32,226 bases of DNA from Candidatus Hydrogenedentes bacterium CG07_land_8_20_14_0_80_42_17 (GCA_002780065.1 PEWQ01000084.1:1-32226), one strand, 5' to 3'; shown: positions 9,321 through 18,903, counted from the stretch's first letter. The notes: generated by a model from the letters alone, not told the origin. Translations and numbers: made by a program.

Positions 9321-11006
9321 ATGACGGAGGAAAAAACCGGAACGAAGCGGATAAATCCATTTCTTGACGAATCCATTCGAGCCATTCCCCGTTTAATATC
9401 TCTTCTCAACAGAAATGAATTTTTCAGAACAAAAGGTTCTTTTGATCGAAATTTTTGGCATTACCGCGCAGTCACAGGTTTTCCCTCATCGACTTTTTGC
9501 CAGGGAGTTTTTCCGATTGCTCTTTTATTTTCGAAAGAAATATTTGGAGCGCGAACCTATAAAAATCCGGAAATATTAAGAATTGCAGAAGATGCTTTGT
9601 TATATTGGACGACTCTTCAGCATGACGACGGCAGTTTTGATGAATGGTATCCGTATGAAAGAAGTCATGTGGCGACGGCCTTCACTTCATTTGCTATTTC
9701 AGAATCCTTACTTATCCTGCGTGACAATTTGCGAAAAGAAGTCATATCTAAAGTTTCCGATTCGCTTTTCAAAGCGGGATTATGGCTTTCGAAAAATATG
9801 GACGATAAGGTCTTGAATCATACTGCCGGAGCCATACCGGCACTTTGGAATATAAACAAAATTACTCCGTCAAAATTATTGGAAGAAGGATTGAAGAGAA
9901 ATCTAGAGCTAATGAATGAGAAGAGCTCGAAGGAAGGATGGTTTTTTGAAAACGGGGGATTTGATGCAGGATATCTTTCTCTATCGATCGATTACTTGTG
10001 GAAGTATTACGAAGAGTCGAATGATAAAGAGGCGGAGCGGCTTGTCGAGCGCGGACTTAATTTTTTGAACTATCTTATTCATCCTGATGGCACTTCAGGC
10101 GGTGAGTATACATCGAGAAATACACGATATTTAATGCCATGGGGTATTGTAGCAACAGCGGGGAGATTTAATGTCAGTGCAGAGATTCTTTCAAGATATT
10201 TAAAAGCAATAGAAGACAGAAATGCAGTGACGCCGAACACTTCGGATGATCGCTACATGATATTTTTTTTCCTGCCAAATTGGATGCGTGCGGCTGAAAG
10301 GTTTGAAGGATTGCCGACTTTTGTTTCATCTTCGATTAATAGCTTAGACTTTATAAAAACTTTTGATGAAAGCGGATTAGTTGTCAGCTCAAGAAATAAT
10401 TCTTATTTTGTAATGAATTTTAAAAAAGCCGGCACCGGAAGATTTTTTGTCCGCAAAAATAATAATTGGAAATTGCTGAATATCGACAGCGGATATTTTG
10501 TTAAAGACAGTTCAAACAAAATTTATACCACTCAAGCTTTATTAAATGAAGATGAAGTGAATTATATTTCGAAACAAAGAATGGAAATTTCGATGCGTTT
10601 AAGAAAGGTTAATGATTCGATTCCATTAAAAAACTATCAGATATTTTTCCTTATTTATGCGTATATTTTTGGCCGTTTCACTTTTATAAACTCGTTGTTT
10701 GAAAAAATAGTTAAAAATATTTTTATTCGCAGGCCTGATTTTGGGGAGCTGAAATTGGTACGAAAAATAAATTTTGCGGAAGATGAAATAGTAATTGAGG
10801 ATGAATTAAGCGGAGGGACGGATGAATATGAGGTGGCGGCTGGAAGCTTGTCTACTGCGCCGCATGTTCCAACTTCGAGATATTTTGTTTCTGCTGATTT
10901 AGAGGCTAGTCCATATAGATTTAAAACTTGTCTTCCTTTTAAGCTTTCGTGGATATTCAATTTAGAAGAAGGTAAGATTTATATGAAACGAGATGGAAAA
11001 TCATAA
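9321..11006 (+). CDS. Uncharacterised protein with (alpha/alpha) barrel-like N-terminus and beta-rich C-terminus; possible polysaccharide lyase/epimerase (heparinase II/III-like)
   Basis: 561 aa. Helical-repeat character (DALLYWTTLQHDDGSFDEWYPYERSHVATAFTSFAISESLLIL; LNHTAGAIPALWNI; GGFDAGYLSLSIDYLWKYYEES) then a beta-rich C-terminal half. Fold guess from pattern only. Confidence 0.45.
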   Translation: MTEEKTGTKRINPFLDESIRAIPRLISLLNRNEFFRTKGSFDRNFWHYRAVTGFPSSTFCQGVFPIALLFSKEIFGARTYKNPEILRIAEDALLYWTTLQHDDGSFDEWYPYERSHVATAFTSFAISESLLILRDNLRKEVISKVSDSLFKAGLWLSKNMDDKVLNHTAGAIPALWNINKITPSKLLEEGLKRNLELMNEKSSKEGWFFENGGFDAGYLSLSIDYLWKYYEESNDKEAERLVERGLNFLNYLIHPDGTSGGEYTSRNTRYLMPWGIVATAGRFNVSAEILSRYLKAIEDRNAVTPNTSDDRYMIFFFLPNWMRAAERFEGLPTFVSSSINSLDFIKTFDESGLVVSSRNNSYFVMNFKKAGTGRFFVRKNNNWKLLNIDSGYFVKDSSNKIYTTQALLNEDEVNYISKQRMEISMRLRKVNDSIPLKNYQIFFLIYAYIFGRFTFINSLFEKIVKNIFIRRPDFGELKLVRKINFAEDEIVIEDELSGGTDEYEVAAGSLSTAPHVPTSRYFVSADLEASPYRFKTCLPFKLSWIFNLEEGKIYMKRDGKS

Positions 11007-11721
11007 AGAGCTTGTAATAAGCGGCGACGTTGTATTTATTGCTGATATTCATTTTGGCATATCTAAAGAGATTGACGCTAGATTTTTAAATTTTATTAAA
11101 AGGCTTCCTGAGTCAATTACAATTATTTCGTTGGGAGACTTCGTAGATTTTTGGGCTGAAGGAAATAATTATGATTTTTCCGCTGATTATCGAAATTTAA
11201 GTTTACTTCAAAAAAAGAAAATATTTTTTCTCCGCGGAAATAGAGATTTTCTTATCGGCGACCGTTGGAGCAAATTAACCGGAGGAAAAATTCTTGCTGA
11301 GCCGGCTGTTATAAATTGCAGTAGAAATAAGATTATAGCCATGCATGGAGATCTTCTGATGACATCTGATCTAAGATACCTTTTTTGGAGAAGTATTTGT
11401 CGAAGCAGATTATTTCATTTTGCGGCTAAATCAATTGGAAGAAAGTGGGCTATGAAGGTTGCAAGATATTTGCGTATTGCAAGTAGTAAAGAGGTTGCTA
11501 GAAAGAGCAAGAAGGAACTTTCAATCGATTATAGTCTTGCTGAAAAACTTATGGAAGAAGATGGTATCATTGTTTGCGGGCATACTCATAGGTCAGAGCG
11601 AAAGAAACTTGATTGTGGAGAGCTTATTGTGCTTGGAAGCTGGGATAAAGACGGGAAGGTTTTATTTGTTGGAAAAGATGGTTTATTATTTGAACAGCCG
11701 GAAGATATTAAATTTATGTAA
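10993..11721 (+). CDS. Calcineurin-like phosphoesterase, UDP-2,3-diacylglucosamine hydrolase (LpxH)-like
   Basis: FIADIHFG, SLGDFVDFW, LRGNRDFLIGDRW, AMHGDLLMTSD, CGHTHRSE, VLGSWDKDG: the ordered LpxH-type metallophosphoesterase motifs. Confidence 0.75.
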   Translation: MENHKELVISGDVVFIADIHFGISKEIDARFLNFIKRLPESITIISLGDFVDFWAEGNNYDFSADYRNLSLLQKKKIFFLRGNRDFLIGDRWSKLTGGKILAEPAVINCSRNKIIAMHGDLLMTSDLRYLFWRSICRSRLFHFAAKSIGRKWAMKVARYLRIASSKEVARKSKKELSIDYSLAEKLMEEDGIIVCGHTHRSERKKLDCGELIVLGSWDKDGKVLFVGKDGLLFEQPEDIKFM

Positions 11722-12085
11722 GTTTAGACTTACTGTTTTTTGCAAATCGATCGATGATTTTATGAGCAATTTCAGGCTTCAATTCCGTAAATTCGACAGC
11801 CACTTGATAACCGAGCCCATAAGATGAAACTCGCAAAATTTTTCCGCGCAACGCTCTGAGATGTAATTTAGGAATATCAATGTTTATTTCAGCATCAACT
11901 TTCAATATCTCTTCATTTTCTTCAGGAATAAGTCTGATTTCTGCTTCGGCTAGTATGCCTCCGATCGATAGATTGAGCAAACTGCCATGTACGACAAATC
12001 CTCCTTTGCGAATTTGAACGTTGGTACAGATATGAGTTCGGGGATAACGCCTGCGTTCTGCCCCATCGAATGACATGCGTTTCAT
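11714..12085 (-). CDS. PilZ-domain (c-di-GMP-binding) protein
   Basis: From ATG 12085: MKRMSFDGAERRRYPRTHICTNVQIRKGGFVVHGSLLNLSIGGILAEAE; RxxxR (RRYPR) and (D/N)xSxxG (NLSIGG) are both present. The track start at 12307 would run through the tRNA and is rejected. Confidence 0.85.
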   Translation of the reverse strand: MKRMSFDGAERRRYPRTHICTNVQIRKGGFVVHGSLLNLSIGGILAEAEIRLIPEENEEILKVDAEINIDIPKLHLRALRGKILRVSSYGLGYQVAVEFTELKPEIAHKIIDRFAKNSKSKLT

Positions 12086-12181
12086 AGAAAGAGCATATAT
12101 TTTGAGAGAGTGAAATAAAAGAAATATTTTTAGGAATCTCCAGCTTCCAATTTTTCTGAACAAATGTATAATGTTTTTATC

Positions 12182-12264
12182 GCCGGAGTGGCGGAATGGC
12201 AGACGCGCCGGACTCAAAATCCGGTAGGGGCAACTCTGTGTGGGTTCAACTCCCACCTCCGGCA
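12182..12264 (+). tRNA. tRNA-Leu (anticodon CAA)
   Basis: Acceptor GCCGGAG pairs with CTCCGGC; anticodon arm CCGGA-CTCAAAA-TCCGG gives CAA; long variable arm AGGGGCAACTCTGTG (class II); T-arm GTGGG-TTCAACT-CCCAC-like. CCA not encoded. Confidence 0.95.
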
Positions 12265-12413
12265 AGAATCTGCATACTGCAGTCAGGCAAGTCGATATGG
12301 AATACAACCACTAAGGCGCGGAGAAAAAATAATTAAACTTGCTTGCATATTAAATTAACTTTCGTTAGATTTCTTTTATAGCATTAATGCATGATGATTG
12401 TACGGAGCAACCA

Positions 12414-14141
12414 ATGGCGAAGAAAATAAAAAATGCGGCAACCGGTCGAATTACAAAAATAAATAAGACGGCCAAGAAGACGGTTAAAGTTGCCGCAAAT
12501 AAGCCGGCTCAGGTTGCTTCTGCTCCTGAGCCGGAACTCGTTAATGAAAAAAATATTTCCCAAAAAGATTCCAGCTCAAGAAGAAAGACTGCGCAGGAGC
12601 TTGCTGTCTTTCAAAAGGAAATTTCGGTAGCTGAATTTTTTACCAAGAACCGTCACTTGCTCGGCTTTGATAATCCAAGAAAAGCTTTGCTTACCGCTGT
12701 CAAAGAAGCAGTCGATAATGCGCTCGATGCGTGCGAAGAGGCTCGAATTCTTCCGGAGCTTTATGTTGAAATAAAACAGACAGGCTCTGATCGCTACTTA
12801 ATAATTATTGAAGACAACGGGCCTGGAATTGTGCGCGCGCAGATTCCTCGAATTTTCGGAAAGCTTCTTTACGGATCGAAGTTCCACCGCCTGAAACAGT
12901 CGAGGGGCCAGCAAGGCATTGGAATCTCGGCATCCGCAATGTACGGCCAGTTGACGACAGGAATGCCTTGCAGAATAACTTCAAAAACCGGTAAAAAATA
13001 TCCTGCTCATTACTTCGAAATTAAAATTGATACAAAAAAAAATAATCCTGATGTATTGAAGGATGAAACAATTCAGTGGGAAAAAGAACACGGGACTCGA
13101 GTTGAAATTGAACTCGATGGAGTTTTCCAAAGAGGCAAACGATCGGTTGAGGAATATCTAGAACAGGTACTGATAGCGAATCCTCACGTTTGTCTAATTT
13201 ACAAAGCTCCTGATGTAGAGGAAGCAAAAAAGAGGGAACGAAGTACAGATTCACTGCCGGTGGAGCCTCTTCAGATCAAGCCTCATCCTTACGGTATAGA
13301 ACTAGGTGTCATGATTGATATGCTTAAAACAACGAAAGCCAGGCATATAAAAAGTTTTTTTCAGACGGAATTTTGCAAAGTAGGCCCGATGGCGGCAGAG
13401 AATATTTTAAAGCTGTCTGGTTTGAAAGAAGATATGAAGCCGCGCAGTTTGAACCGTCAGCAGGCTGAGGGAATATATCGAGCAATTCAGAATACGAAGA
13501 TACCTCGTCCACCGACTAACTGCCTTTCTCCGATTGGAGAGGAACAATTACTTGCCGGATTAAAGCGCTCGATATCTGATGCGGATTGGTATAGCTCTGT
13601 TTCGCGGCCGCCTGCAGTTTATCGCGGCAACTCTTTTCTTGTTGAAGCGGCGATAGCATGGGGCGGCCCGACTCGCTCTTCGGATGAGCCGGCCGAACTT
13701 TTGCGTTTTGCAAATAAGGTTCCATTACAGCATCAGCAGTCTGCTTGTTCGATTACGAAAAGTGTAATTGGAACTTCATGGAAACTTTACGGATTAGCTC
13801 AGCCCAAAGGCGCGCTTCCGATTGGACCTCTGGTTATAGCCGTGCATATTGCCTCCGTCTGGGTGCCGTTTACTTCTGAATCCAAGGAATCGATTGCATC
13901 TTATCCTGAAATTATGAAAGAGATAAAACTGGCGCTACAGGAATGTGGAAGAAGGCTTGGAATGCATATCCGAAAGCGGGACAGAATTGAGGATGCGGAG
14001 AAGAAAAAAAATTATATAAAAACTTATATTCCTCAACTTGTACTGGCGCTTCAGGACATCCTGAAACTGTCTGATCGTGAGCGCGACAAAACAGTGAAGA
14101 ATCTTACTGATATTCTTGAAAAGTCGAGAAAGATAATATGA
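12414..14141 (+). CDS. top6B: DNA topoisomerase VI subunit B
   Basis: GHKL ATPase motifs [46 protein letters not shown]-terminal region [38 protein letters not shown]. Start taken at MAKKIKN with GGAG SD (track start 12387). Confidence 0.95.
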   Translation: MAKKIKNAATGRITKINKTAKKTVKVAANKPAQVASAPEPELVNEKNISQKDSSSRRKTAQELAVFQKEISVAEFFTKNRHLLGFDNPRKALLTAVKEAVDNALDACEEARILPELYVEIKQTGSDRYLIIIEDNGPGIVRAQIPRIFGKLLYGSKFHRLKQSRGQQGIGISASAMYGQLTTGMPCRITSKTGKKYPAHYFEIKIDTKKNNPDVLKDETIQWEKEHGTRVEIELDGVFQRGKRSVEEYLEQVLIANPHVCLIYKAPDVEEAKKRERSTDSLPVEPLQIKPHPYGIELGVMIDMLKTTKARHIKSFFQTEFCKVGPMAAENILKLSGLKEDMKPRSLNRQQAEGIYRAIQNTKIPRPPTNCLSPIGEEQLLAGLKRSISDADWYSSVSRPPAVYRGNSFLVEAAIAWGGPTRSSDEPAELLRFANKVPLQHQQSACSITKSVIGTSWKLYGLAQPKGALPIGPLVIAVHIASVWVPFTSESKESIASYPEIMKEIKLALQECGRRLGMHIRKRDRIEDAEKKKNYIKTYIPQLVLALQDILKLSDRERDKTVKNLTDILEKSRKII

Positions 14142-15259
14142 ATAAAAAAAATACTGCCGACAACAAAGAAAAAATTGTTATCGAAAAAGTAAAAGAATCT
14201 GCCTTGGATATTTACAAAGAAATATCAAAAAAAAGAAAGCCTTCGATTTCTTTTCCCGTTAGATCGCTTTCGAATGTGAAGTATGACGAGAAGCAAGGCT
14301 ATTTCGAGATAGGAAGGCAGAAGAAGACAAGAACTCTTACCGTCGGAACAATTCGCACTTTTGCCCAGACTATGCGTTTTATGGGTTTGTCGAAGGAATT
14401 GGTGGAGACAGATGATTTCGCGACAAAAAGAGATGCTTACTACCAATCAAAAAATTGGGAGGAGGCTCGCTTTGATTCGCAAGAAGAATCCGATGCGGTT
14501 ATGGACGATATAGAAGCGCTTTTTTCAGTCGGCGGAATTTCCCGTGAACAAATGCGTTTTTATCCGGAAGAGAAAGGCGGAGAAATTGCCGGCCGCTTGA
14601 TAGTTATTGATAGGGATTGGGAGACGAAAAAAACTATACGAATTGATTGCACTTCGTTTGGTTCCGGCGCATTTTCGATTCCGTCTTCTGTTGAGCATCT
14701 CGAGTTTGAAACAAAGGCTAAGTTTATTCTGGCTATCGAAACAGGAGGTATGTTTCAGCGGCTGTCTGCTCACAAATTCTGGAAAAAATCAGATTGTATT
14801 TTAATAAATATGGGTGGGGTTCCATCTCGCGCTTGCAGACGTTTTATCAGACGCTTGTCTGATGAGAAAAAACTTCCAGTATATACTTTTGTGGATTGCG
14901 ATCCTTACGGCATAGCAAACATATATCGGTCATTGAAAGTAGGTTCAGGCAATGCCGCACATATTTCAAAATTCTTTTCTGTTCCTCGAGCTAAATTTCT
15001 CGGAGTAACTCCTGATGACATTGAAGATTTTAAACTGCCGACTCATCCTTTGAAAGATGTTGATATCAAGAGAGGCCGTGATGCATTGAAAAACGATCCA
15101 TTTTTTAAAAAGCATAAGATATGGCAGAAAGCAATAGACAAACTGCTTGGAATGGGCGTTCGTGCCGAACAGCAAGCACTTGCCAAGTGGGGGCTTAATT
15201 ATGTGATAGACGAATATCTTCCAAGAAAGCTCAAAGAACCTGAAAAGTTTCTGCCGTAG
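14138..15259 (+). CDS. top6A: DNA topoisomerase VI subunit A (Spo11 family)
   Basis: Catalytic-Tyr context [12 protein letters not shown]; Toprim [13 protein letters not shown] and [27 protein letters not shown] overlap with top6B. Confidence 0.95.
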   Translation: MNKKNTADNKEKIVIEKVKESALDIYKEISKKRKPSISFPVRSLSNVKYDEKQGYFEIGRQKKTRTLTVGTIRTFAQTMRFMGLSKELVETDDFATKRDAYYQSKNWEEARFDSQEESDAVMDDIEALFSVGGISREQMRFYPEEKGGEIAGRLIVIDRDWETKKTIRIDCTSFGSGAFSIPSSVEHLEFETKAKFILAIETGGMFQRLSAHKFWKKSDCILINMGGVPSRACRRFIRRLSDEKKLPVYTFVDCDPYGIANIYRSLKVGSGNAAHISKFFSVPRAKFLGVTPDDIEDFKLPTHPLKDVDIKRGRDALKNDPFFKKHKIWQKAIDKLLGMGVRAEQQALAKWGLNYVIDEYLPRKLKEPEKFLP

Positions 15260-15271
15260 AAAAAAATATGA

Positions 15272-16219
15272 TTAAACCAAATCTTCTTCGGCAATTCTTG
15301 CTTCGTAAAATTCAGTAAAGTTTTTCCAATTCTTACTGTCCATTACTGCGATTGCAGATCTAGGATGCTTGTTTAGGCTTCCGGTTATCATATATGGAAT
15401 TTGATAACCCCATCGGTATTTTGCCATCATATCGATAAAGTCTGAAGAGATAATATCTAGGATCGGCCTCAAATTAAATTTTGGATTCTTTAGAAAACTT
15501 AACAAGAGTTCTGTTGTACAGTTTCCTGCGCCTCTTCCCATTCCATATATTGTGCCGTCGAGATAATTTACGCCTTTAATAATTCCTTCTATTGTATTTG
15601 AAAAAGCGAGTTGAAGATTGTTGTGAGTGTGTATTCCGACCTTTTTAGATTTGCACGTTGAAATGTATTTTTCCGAAAGATAGTGAATCTGCTCTGAATA
15701 GAGGTATCCGAAAGAATCCACAATATAAATACCGTCTACATATTTTGCATTTTCAATTTGACTAAGTGCTTCATCAAGTTCCGGCTCCAGCGCATGTGAT
15801 ATAGCCATTATGTTAATAAATGTTTCATAGCCTTTTGCTTTTAATTCCTCTGTCAACTTCAATGCCTTATCTACATCTTTGATGTAACAAGCTATTCGAT
15901 AGGTATTTACAAGCGATTCGGATCTGGGTTTAACATCTGCGGGACTAAACCTGCCCACATCGCCCATGACGGAAATTTTAAGACTGCAATCTTCGGCAAC
16001 TTGTTCAATGTCTTTATCATCACAGAATTTCCATGGCCCGAACTTGTCAGGTGAAAATTGATCTTTCGAAGATTTGTATCCGATCTCCATATAATCTACG
16101 CCGGCATTCTTTAGCGCCTGAAACACTCTGCGAACGAAATCATGACTGAACTTATGGTCGTTGCATAAGCCGCCGTCTCTAATGGTGCAGTCTAATACTT
16201 TAATTTCCGGTCTAAACAT
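15272..16219 (-). CDS. HMGL-like aldolase (4-hydroxy-2-oxovalerate aldolase / homocitrate synthase superfamily)
   Basis: MFRPEIKVLDCTIRDGGLCNDHKFSHDF, YMEIGYK, DSFGYLYSEQIHYL, VGIHTHNNLQLAFSNTIEGI, GMGRGAGNCTTELLL: HMGL-like TIM-barrel motifs. Start at 16219 has a GAGG SD. Confidence 0.85.
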   Translation of the reverse strand: MFRPEIKVLDCTIRDGGLCNDHKFSHDFVRRVFQALKNAGVDYMEIGYKSSKDQFSPDKFGPWKFCDDKDIEQVAEDCSLKISVMGDVGRFSPADVKPRSESLVNTYRIACYIKDVDKALKLTEELKAKGYETFINIMAISHALEPELDEALSQIENAKYVDGIYIVDSFGYLYSEQIHYLSEKYISTCKSKKVGIHTHNNLQLAFSNTIEGIIKGVNYLDGTIYGMGRGAGNCTTELLLSFLKNPKFNLRPILDIISSDFIDMMAKYRWGYQIPYMITGSLNKHPRSAIAVMDSKNWKNFTEFYEARIAEEDLV

Positions 16220-16378
16220 TTTTAACCTCGCTTTCTTTACAAACAACAAATTTGGTAAATTCTCATATAAATTTTGATTAGTATATTATGAGTTAACTTT
16301 GAAATACAGAATAAAATCTTAATATTCTGAATTTGCCATCGCCTTTTCATTGGAGCATAATTGTTTTCGGAGGGCTGA

Positions 16379-18022
16379 ATGACAGATAATGGAACTGATG
16401 AAGTTACTTTTGAAGCCGGCATCGATTACGCTTCGAAAAAAAATAACTCAGTGGTAAATTCTATTTACTTGATCTTTGGATTGCCTCTTAGATTCATAGA
16501 TTTTCTGACTCTGATTTTATCCGTCATCATCGCCGATTTTTTTCTTTATTGGGACGGAGGACCTGCGGGCTATGCTGGAGCCGTAATTCTTTGGACTTTG
16601 CTTGCATGGATTACAGGAACAAAAAATAAATTAAGAACAAATGCTATTCTCCTGATACTTTTAAATATTCTTCTTGCGGCATCCTGCTTCTGGATGATCG
16701 GTTTCTGGAATGCATTTCTTCCTATGATATTTATTTTTGCTTCCGCCGTTCTTTCACGTTCCGAGCATCATTATATTTTGGATGCTTTGTTTGTAAGCTT
16801 TATTTCGATGATTCTAAGTCCTTTTCGATTGCTCGGCCATTTTTGCTTTCTGATGAAAAGTATTTCCGGTCGTAGAAAAACTTTGACCTCGAATGCGATT
16901 CGTTATTTCATTCCGGTTTTCGTTTCACTGATTTTGGTGCTTTTTTTTGGTTGGATATTCTCTAAGGCTAATCCAATACTTGCAAATTGGTTCGGTTGGT
17001 TCTTCGATTATCTTGAACGTATAGTCAGAAAAATTATTCCGGATATTGAGAGGCTGTGGGTGTGGGGATTTACTGCTGTGGTGTCAGCCGGCCTTATCAA
17101 ACCGTTTTTTGCTGAATATTCGGTTTTCCAGAATGAGTTACAGAACGATGACTGCGAAGAAACATCTTTGAAAAATCTGGCAGGTATAACTGCGCTTTTT
17201 GCTTTGATATCGACGGTTATAGTTTTTGCGCTGAATAATTTGGTCGATGTATTTTATCTATGGGGCGGCTCGGAAATTCCAGGAGGAATTACTTATTCTC
17301 AATACGCAAGGCAGGGAGCAAGTTGGCTGACTTTTGCTTTGTTTGTCAGCACCATTCTAATTGGATTCGCTTCGGCAGAATATCTTTCCGGCTATCGGCG
17401 TAATTCGACTGTAAGATTTTTCTCTTGGGTCTGGATTCTGCTCGATATTTTACTTGTGGCCGGCACACTCAGAAGAATTCAGATTTACATTGGGTACAAC
17501 GGCATGACTGTACCTCGCGTTACCGGAATTTTTGGAGTGCTCATAGTGACTGCAGGTCTAGTTGCTATGGCTGTTAAATTGTGGAGAAGAAAAAATTTCT
17601 TCTGGATTCTTCGTAGATATATTTCTATCTTTTTAATTGGAACTGCTATTTACGGAATATTTCCTGATGGGTGGCTTTCAGCTCGAATGAATACGCGCTG
17701 GGCAATGAACGGCAACAAGACTGTATTGGTTTGGCTTTTCGAAAATCATGGGTTTGAATGGAGGCATAGAATCGGAGCAGATGCATTACCGGAACTAATT
17801 CCGCTTCTTGATTATCCTGATACAGTTGTTTCACGCGGAGTGTCTGCATATTTGTATGAGGAACTTGAACAGATGGAGTATAGAAACAAAAGGCATGAGT
17901 GGAGAAGAAATCAGTTTGCTGAAATGCGAGCAGTTGCATTATTGAGAAAAGAACGGACTCGTCTCATTAAGGACGAAAAGGCTATTGAAGAATTAAGGCA
18001 AACTGTTTGGAACTATCGATGA
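16379..18022 (+). CDS. DUF4173/DUF4153-like multi-pass membrane protein
   Basis: 547 aa, many TM segments; SKANPILANWFGWFFDYLERI, YARQGASWLTFALF (YAR.G..L pattern seen in DUF4173). GGAGG SD. Confidence 0.6.
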   Translation: MTDNGTDEVTFEAGIDYASKKNNSVVNSIYLIFGLPLRFIDFLTLILSVIIADFFLYWDGGPAGYAGAVILWTLLAWITGTKNKLRTNAILLILLNILLAASCFWMIGFWNAFLPMIFIFASAVLSRSEHHYILDALFVSFISMILSPFRLLGHFCFLMKSISGRRKTLTSNAIRYFIPVFVSLILVLFFGWIFSKANPILANWFGWFFDYLERIVRKIIPDIERLWVWGFTAVVSAGLIKPFFAEYSVFQNELQNDDCEETSLKNLAGITALFALISTVIVFALNNLVDVFYLWGGSEIPGGITYSQYARQGASWLTFALFVSTILIGFASAEYLSGYRRNSTVRFFSWVWILLDILLVAGTLRRIQIYIGYNGMTVPRVTGIFGVLIVTAGLVAMAVKLWRRKNFFWILRRYISIFLIGTAIYGIFPDGWLSARMNTRWAMNGNKTVLVWLFENHGFEWRHRIGADALPELIPLLDYPDTVVSRGVSAYLYEELEQMEYRNKRHEWRRNQFAEMRAVALLRKERTRLIKDEKAIEELRQTVWNYR

Positions 18023-18903
18023 AAATATTAAAAACGATCTTGCCTTGTGCTGCGCTAATTTTCTTTTCGACTTCGGCATATTCAGAGTGCCCATGCAAGT
18101 CGGCTCCGTCTGCGATTACTCAAGAAAGTTTAACAAACGAAGTTACAAATACAACCGGTGAATTTTCCGTTCCGTTCGGCTTTATTGCTGTAGGAACTGA
18201 ACGCGATCCTAAACTTAATCTGCCTAAGAGAATAAAACATGTTGGAACAGGTTATGAATTAATTTTGGTATCTGGAGGCGAATACTGGATGGGAAGTCCA
18301 GAAGGAATGGGAATGAATGACGAGCATCCTCAACATAAAGTCAGGCTATCGCCGTTCTGGATAGGAAAGACCGAGGTGACATACCGCCACTTTAATTCTG
18401 CGCCTTTGCCGAGGCAGATGCTACAGCGCGGCAGAGATGATTATCCTGTAACTAATTTAGAATGGAGTGATGCTGACAGATGGTGCAAGCTGAGCGGGAT
18501 GCGTCTGCCGACAGAAGCGGAATGGGAGCTATCTAGCCGCGGTTTGTCGGGACGTCGTTATCCTTGGGGAAATACTTGGCGCAGCACAGCGGGAAATTTT
18601 ACCGGACGAGTTAGAATTGTAGGAAAGTTTTCCCGCGGAGCGAGTTCCTATGGAATTTTAGATCTTGCCGGAAATGCTCTCGAGTGGTGCTCGGATTTTT
18701 ATGACGAGAATTATTATTCGAGTTCGCAGATTTCGAATCCAAAAGGACCCGCTAACGGAAGCAGACATGTTATTAGAGGGGAAGGTTTAGGCGCAGATAT
18801 TCTGAACGGTTATGGAATAACCTCTCGATCTTTTGGTTACGGCGATTATAAGAGTGAACTTGTCGGATTTCGCGCCGCAGTCTCGCCGTGGAAGAAAAAC
18901 TAG
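18019..18903 (+). CDS. Secreted SUMF1/FGE-fold (formylglycine-generating enzyme-like) protein
   Basis: Signal peptide MKILKTILPCAALIFFSTSAYS; GGEYWMGSPEGMGMNDEHPQHKVRLSPFWIGKTEVTYRHF, RLPTEAEWELSSRG, YPWGN, GILDLAGNALEWCSDFYDENYY. ATGA overlap with upstream stop. Confidence 0.88.
   Translation: MKILKTILPCAALIFFSTSAYSECPCKSAPSAITQESLTNEVTNTTGEFSVPFGFIAVGTERDPKLNLPKRIKHVGTGYELILVSGGEYWMGSPEGMGMNDEHPQHKVRLSPFWIGKTEVTYRHFNSAPLPRQMLQRGRDDYPVTNLEWSDADRWCKLSGMRLPTEAEWELSSRGLSGRRYPWGNTWRSTAGNFTGRVRIVGKFSRGASSYGILDLAGNALEWCSDFYDENYYSSSQISNPKGPANGSRHVIRGEGLGADILNGYGITSRSFGYGDYKSELVGFRAAVSPWKKN

Noticed and set aside
12270-12282. Small hairpin CTGCA-TAC-TGCAG after tRNA-Leu
   Set aside because: Only 5 bp, no T-tract; not convincing as a terminator.
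12086-12307. N-terminal extension of the track's 197-aa ORF (MYSISTCLTAVCRFLPEVGVEPTQSC...)
   Set aside because: It is antisense to the tRNA-Leu gene and unlike a PilZ protein; MKRMSFDGAERRRYPR at 12085 is a better start.
12164-12358. + strand 64-aa ORF overlapping the tRNA
   Set aside because: Translation through tRNA-Leu (VAEWQTRRTQNPVGATLCGFNSHLRQ is a classic tRNA-read-through artefact).
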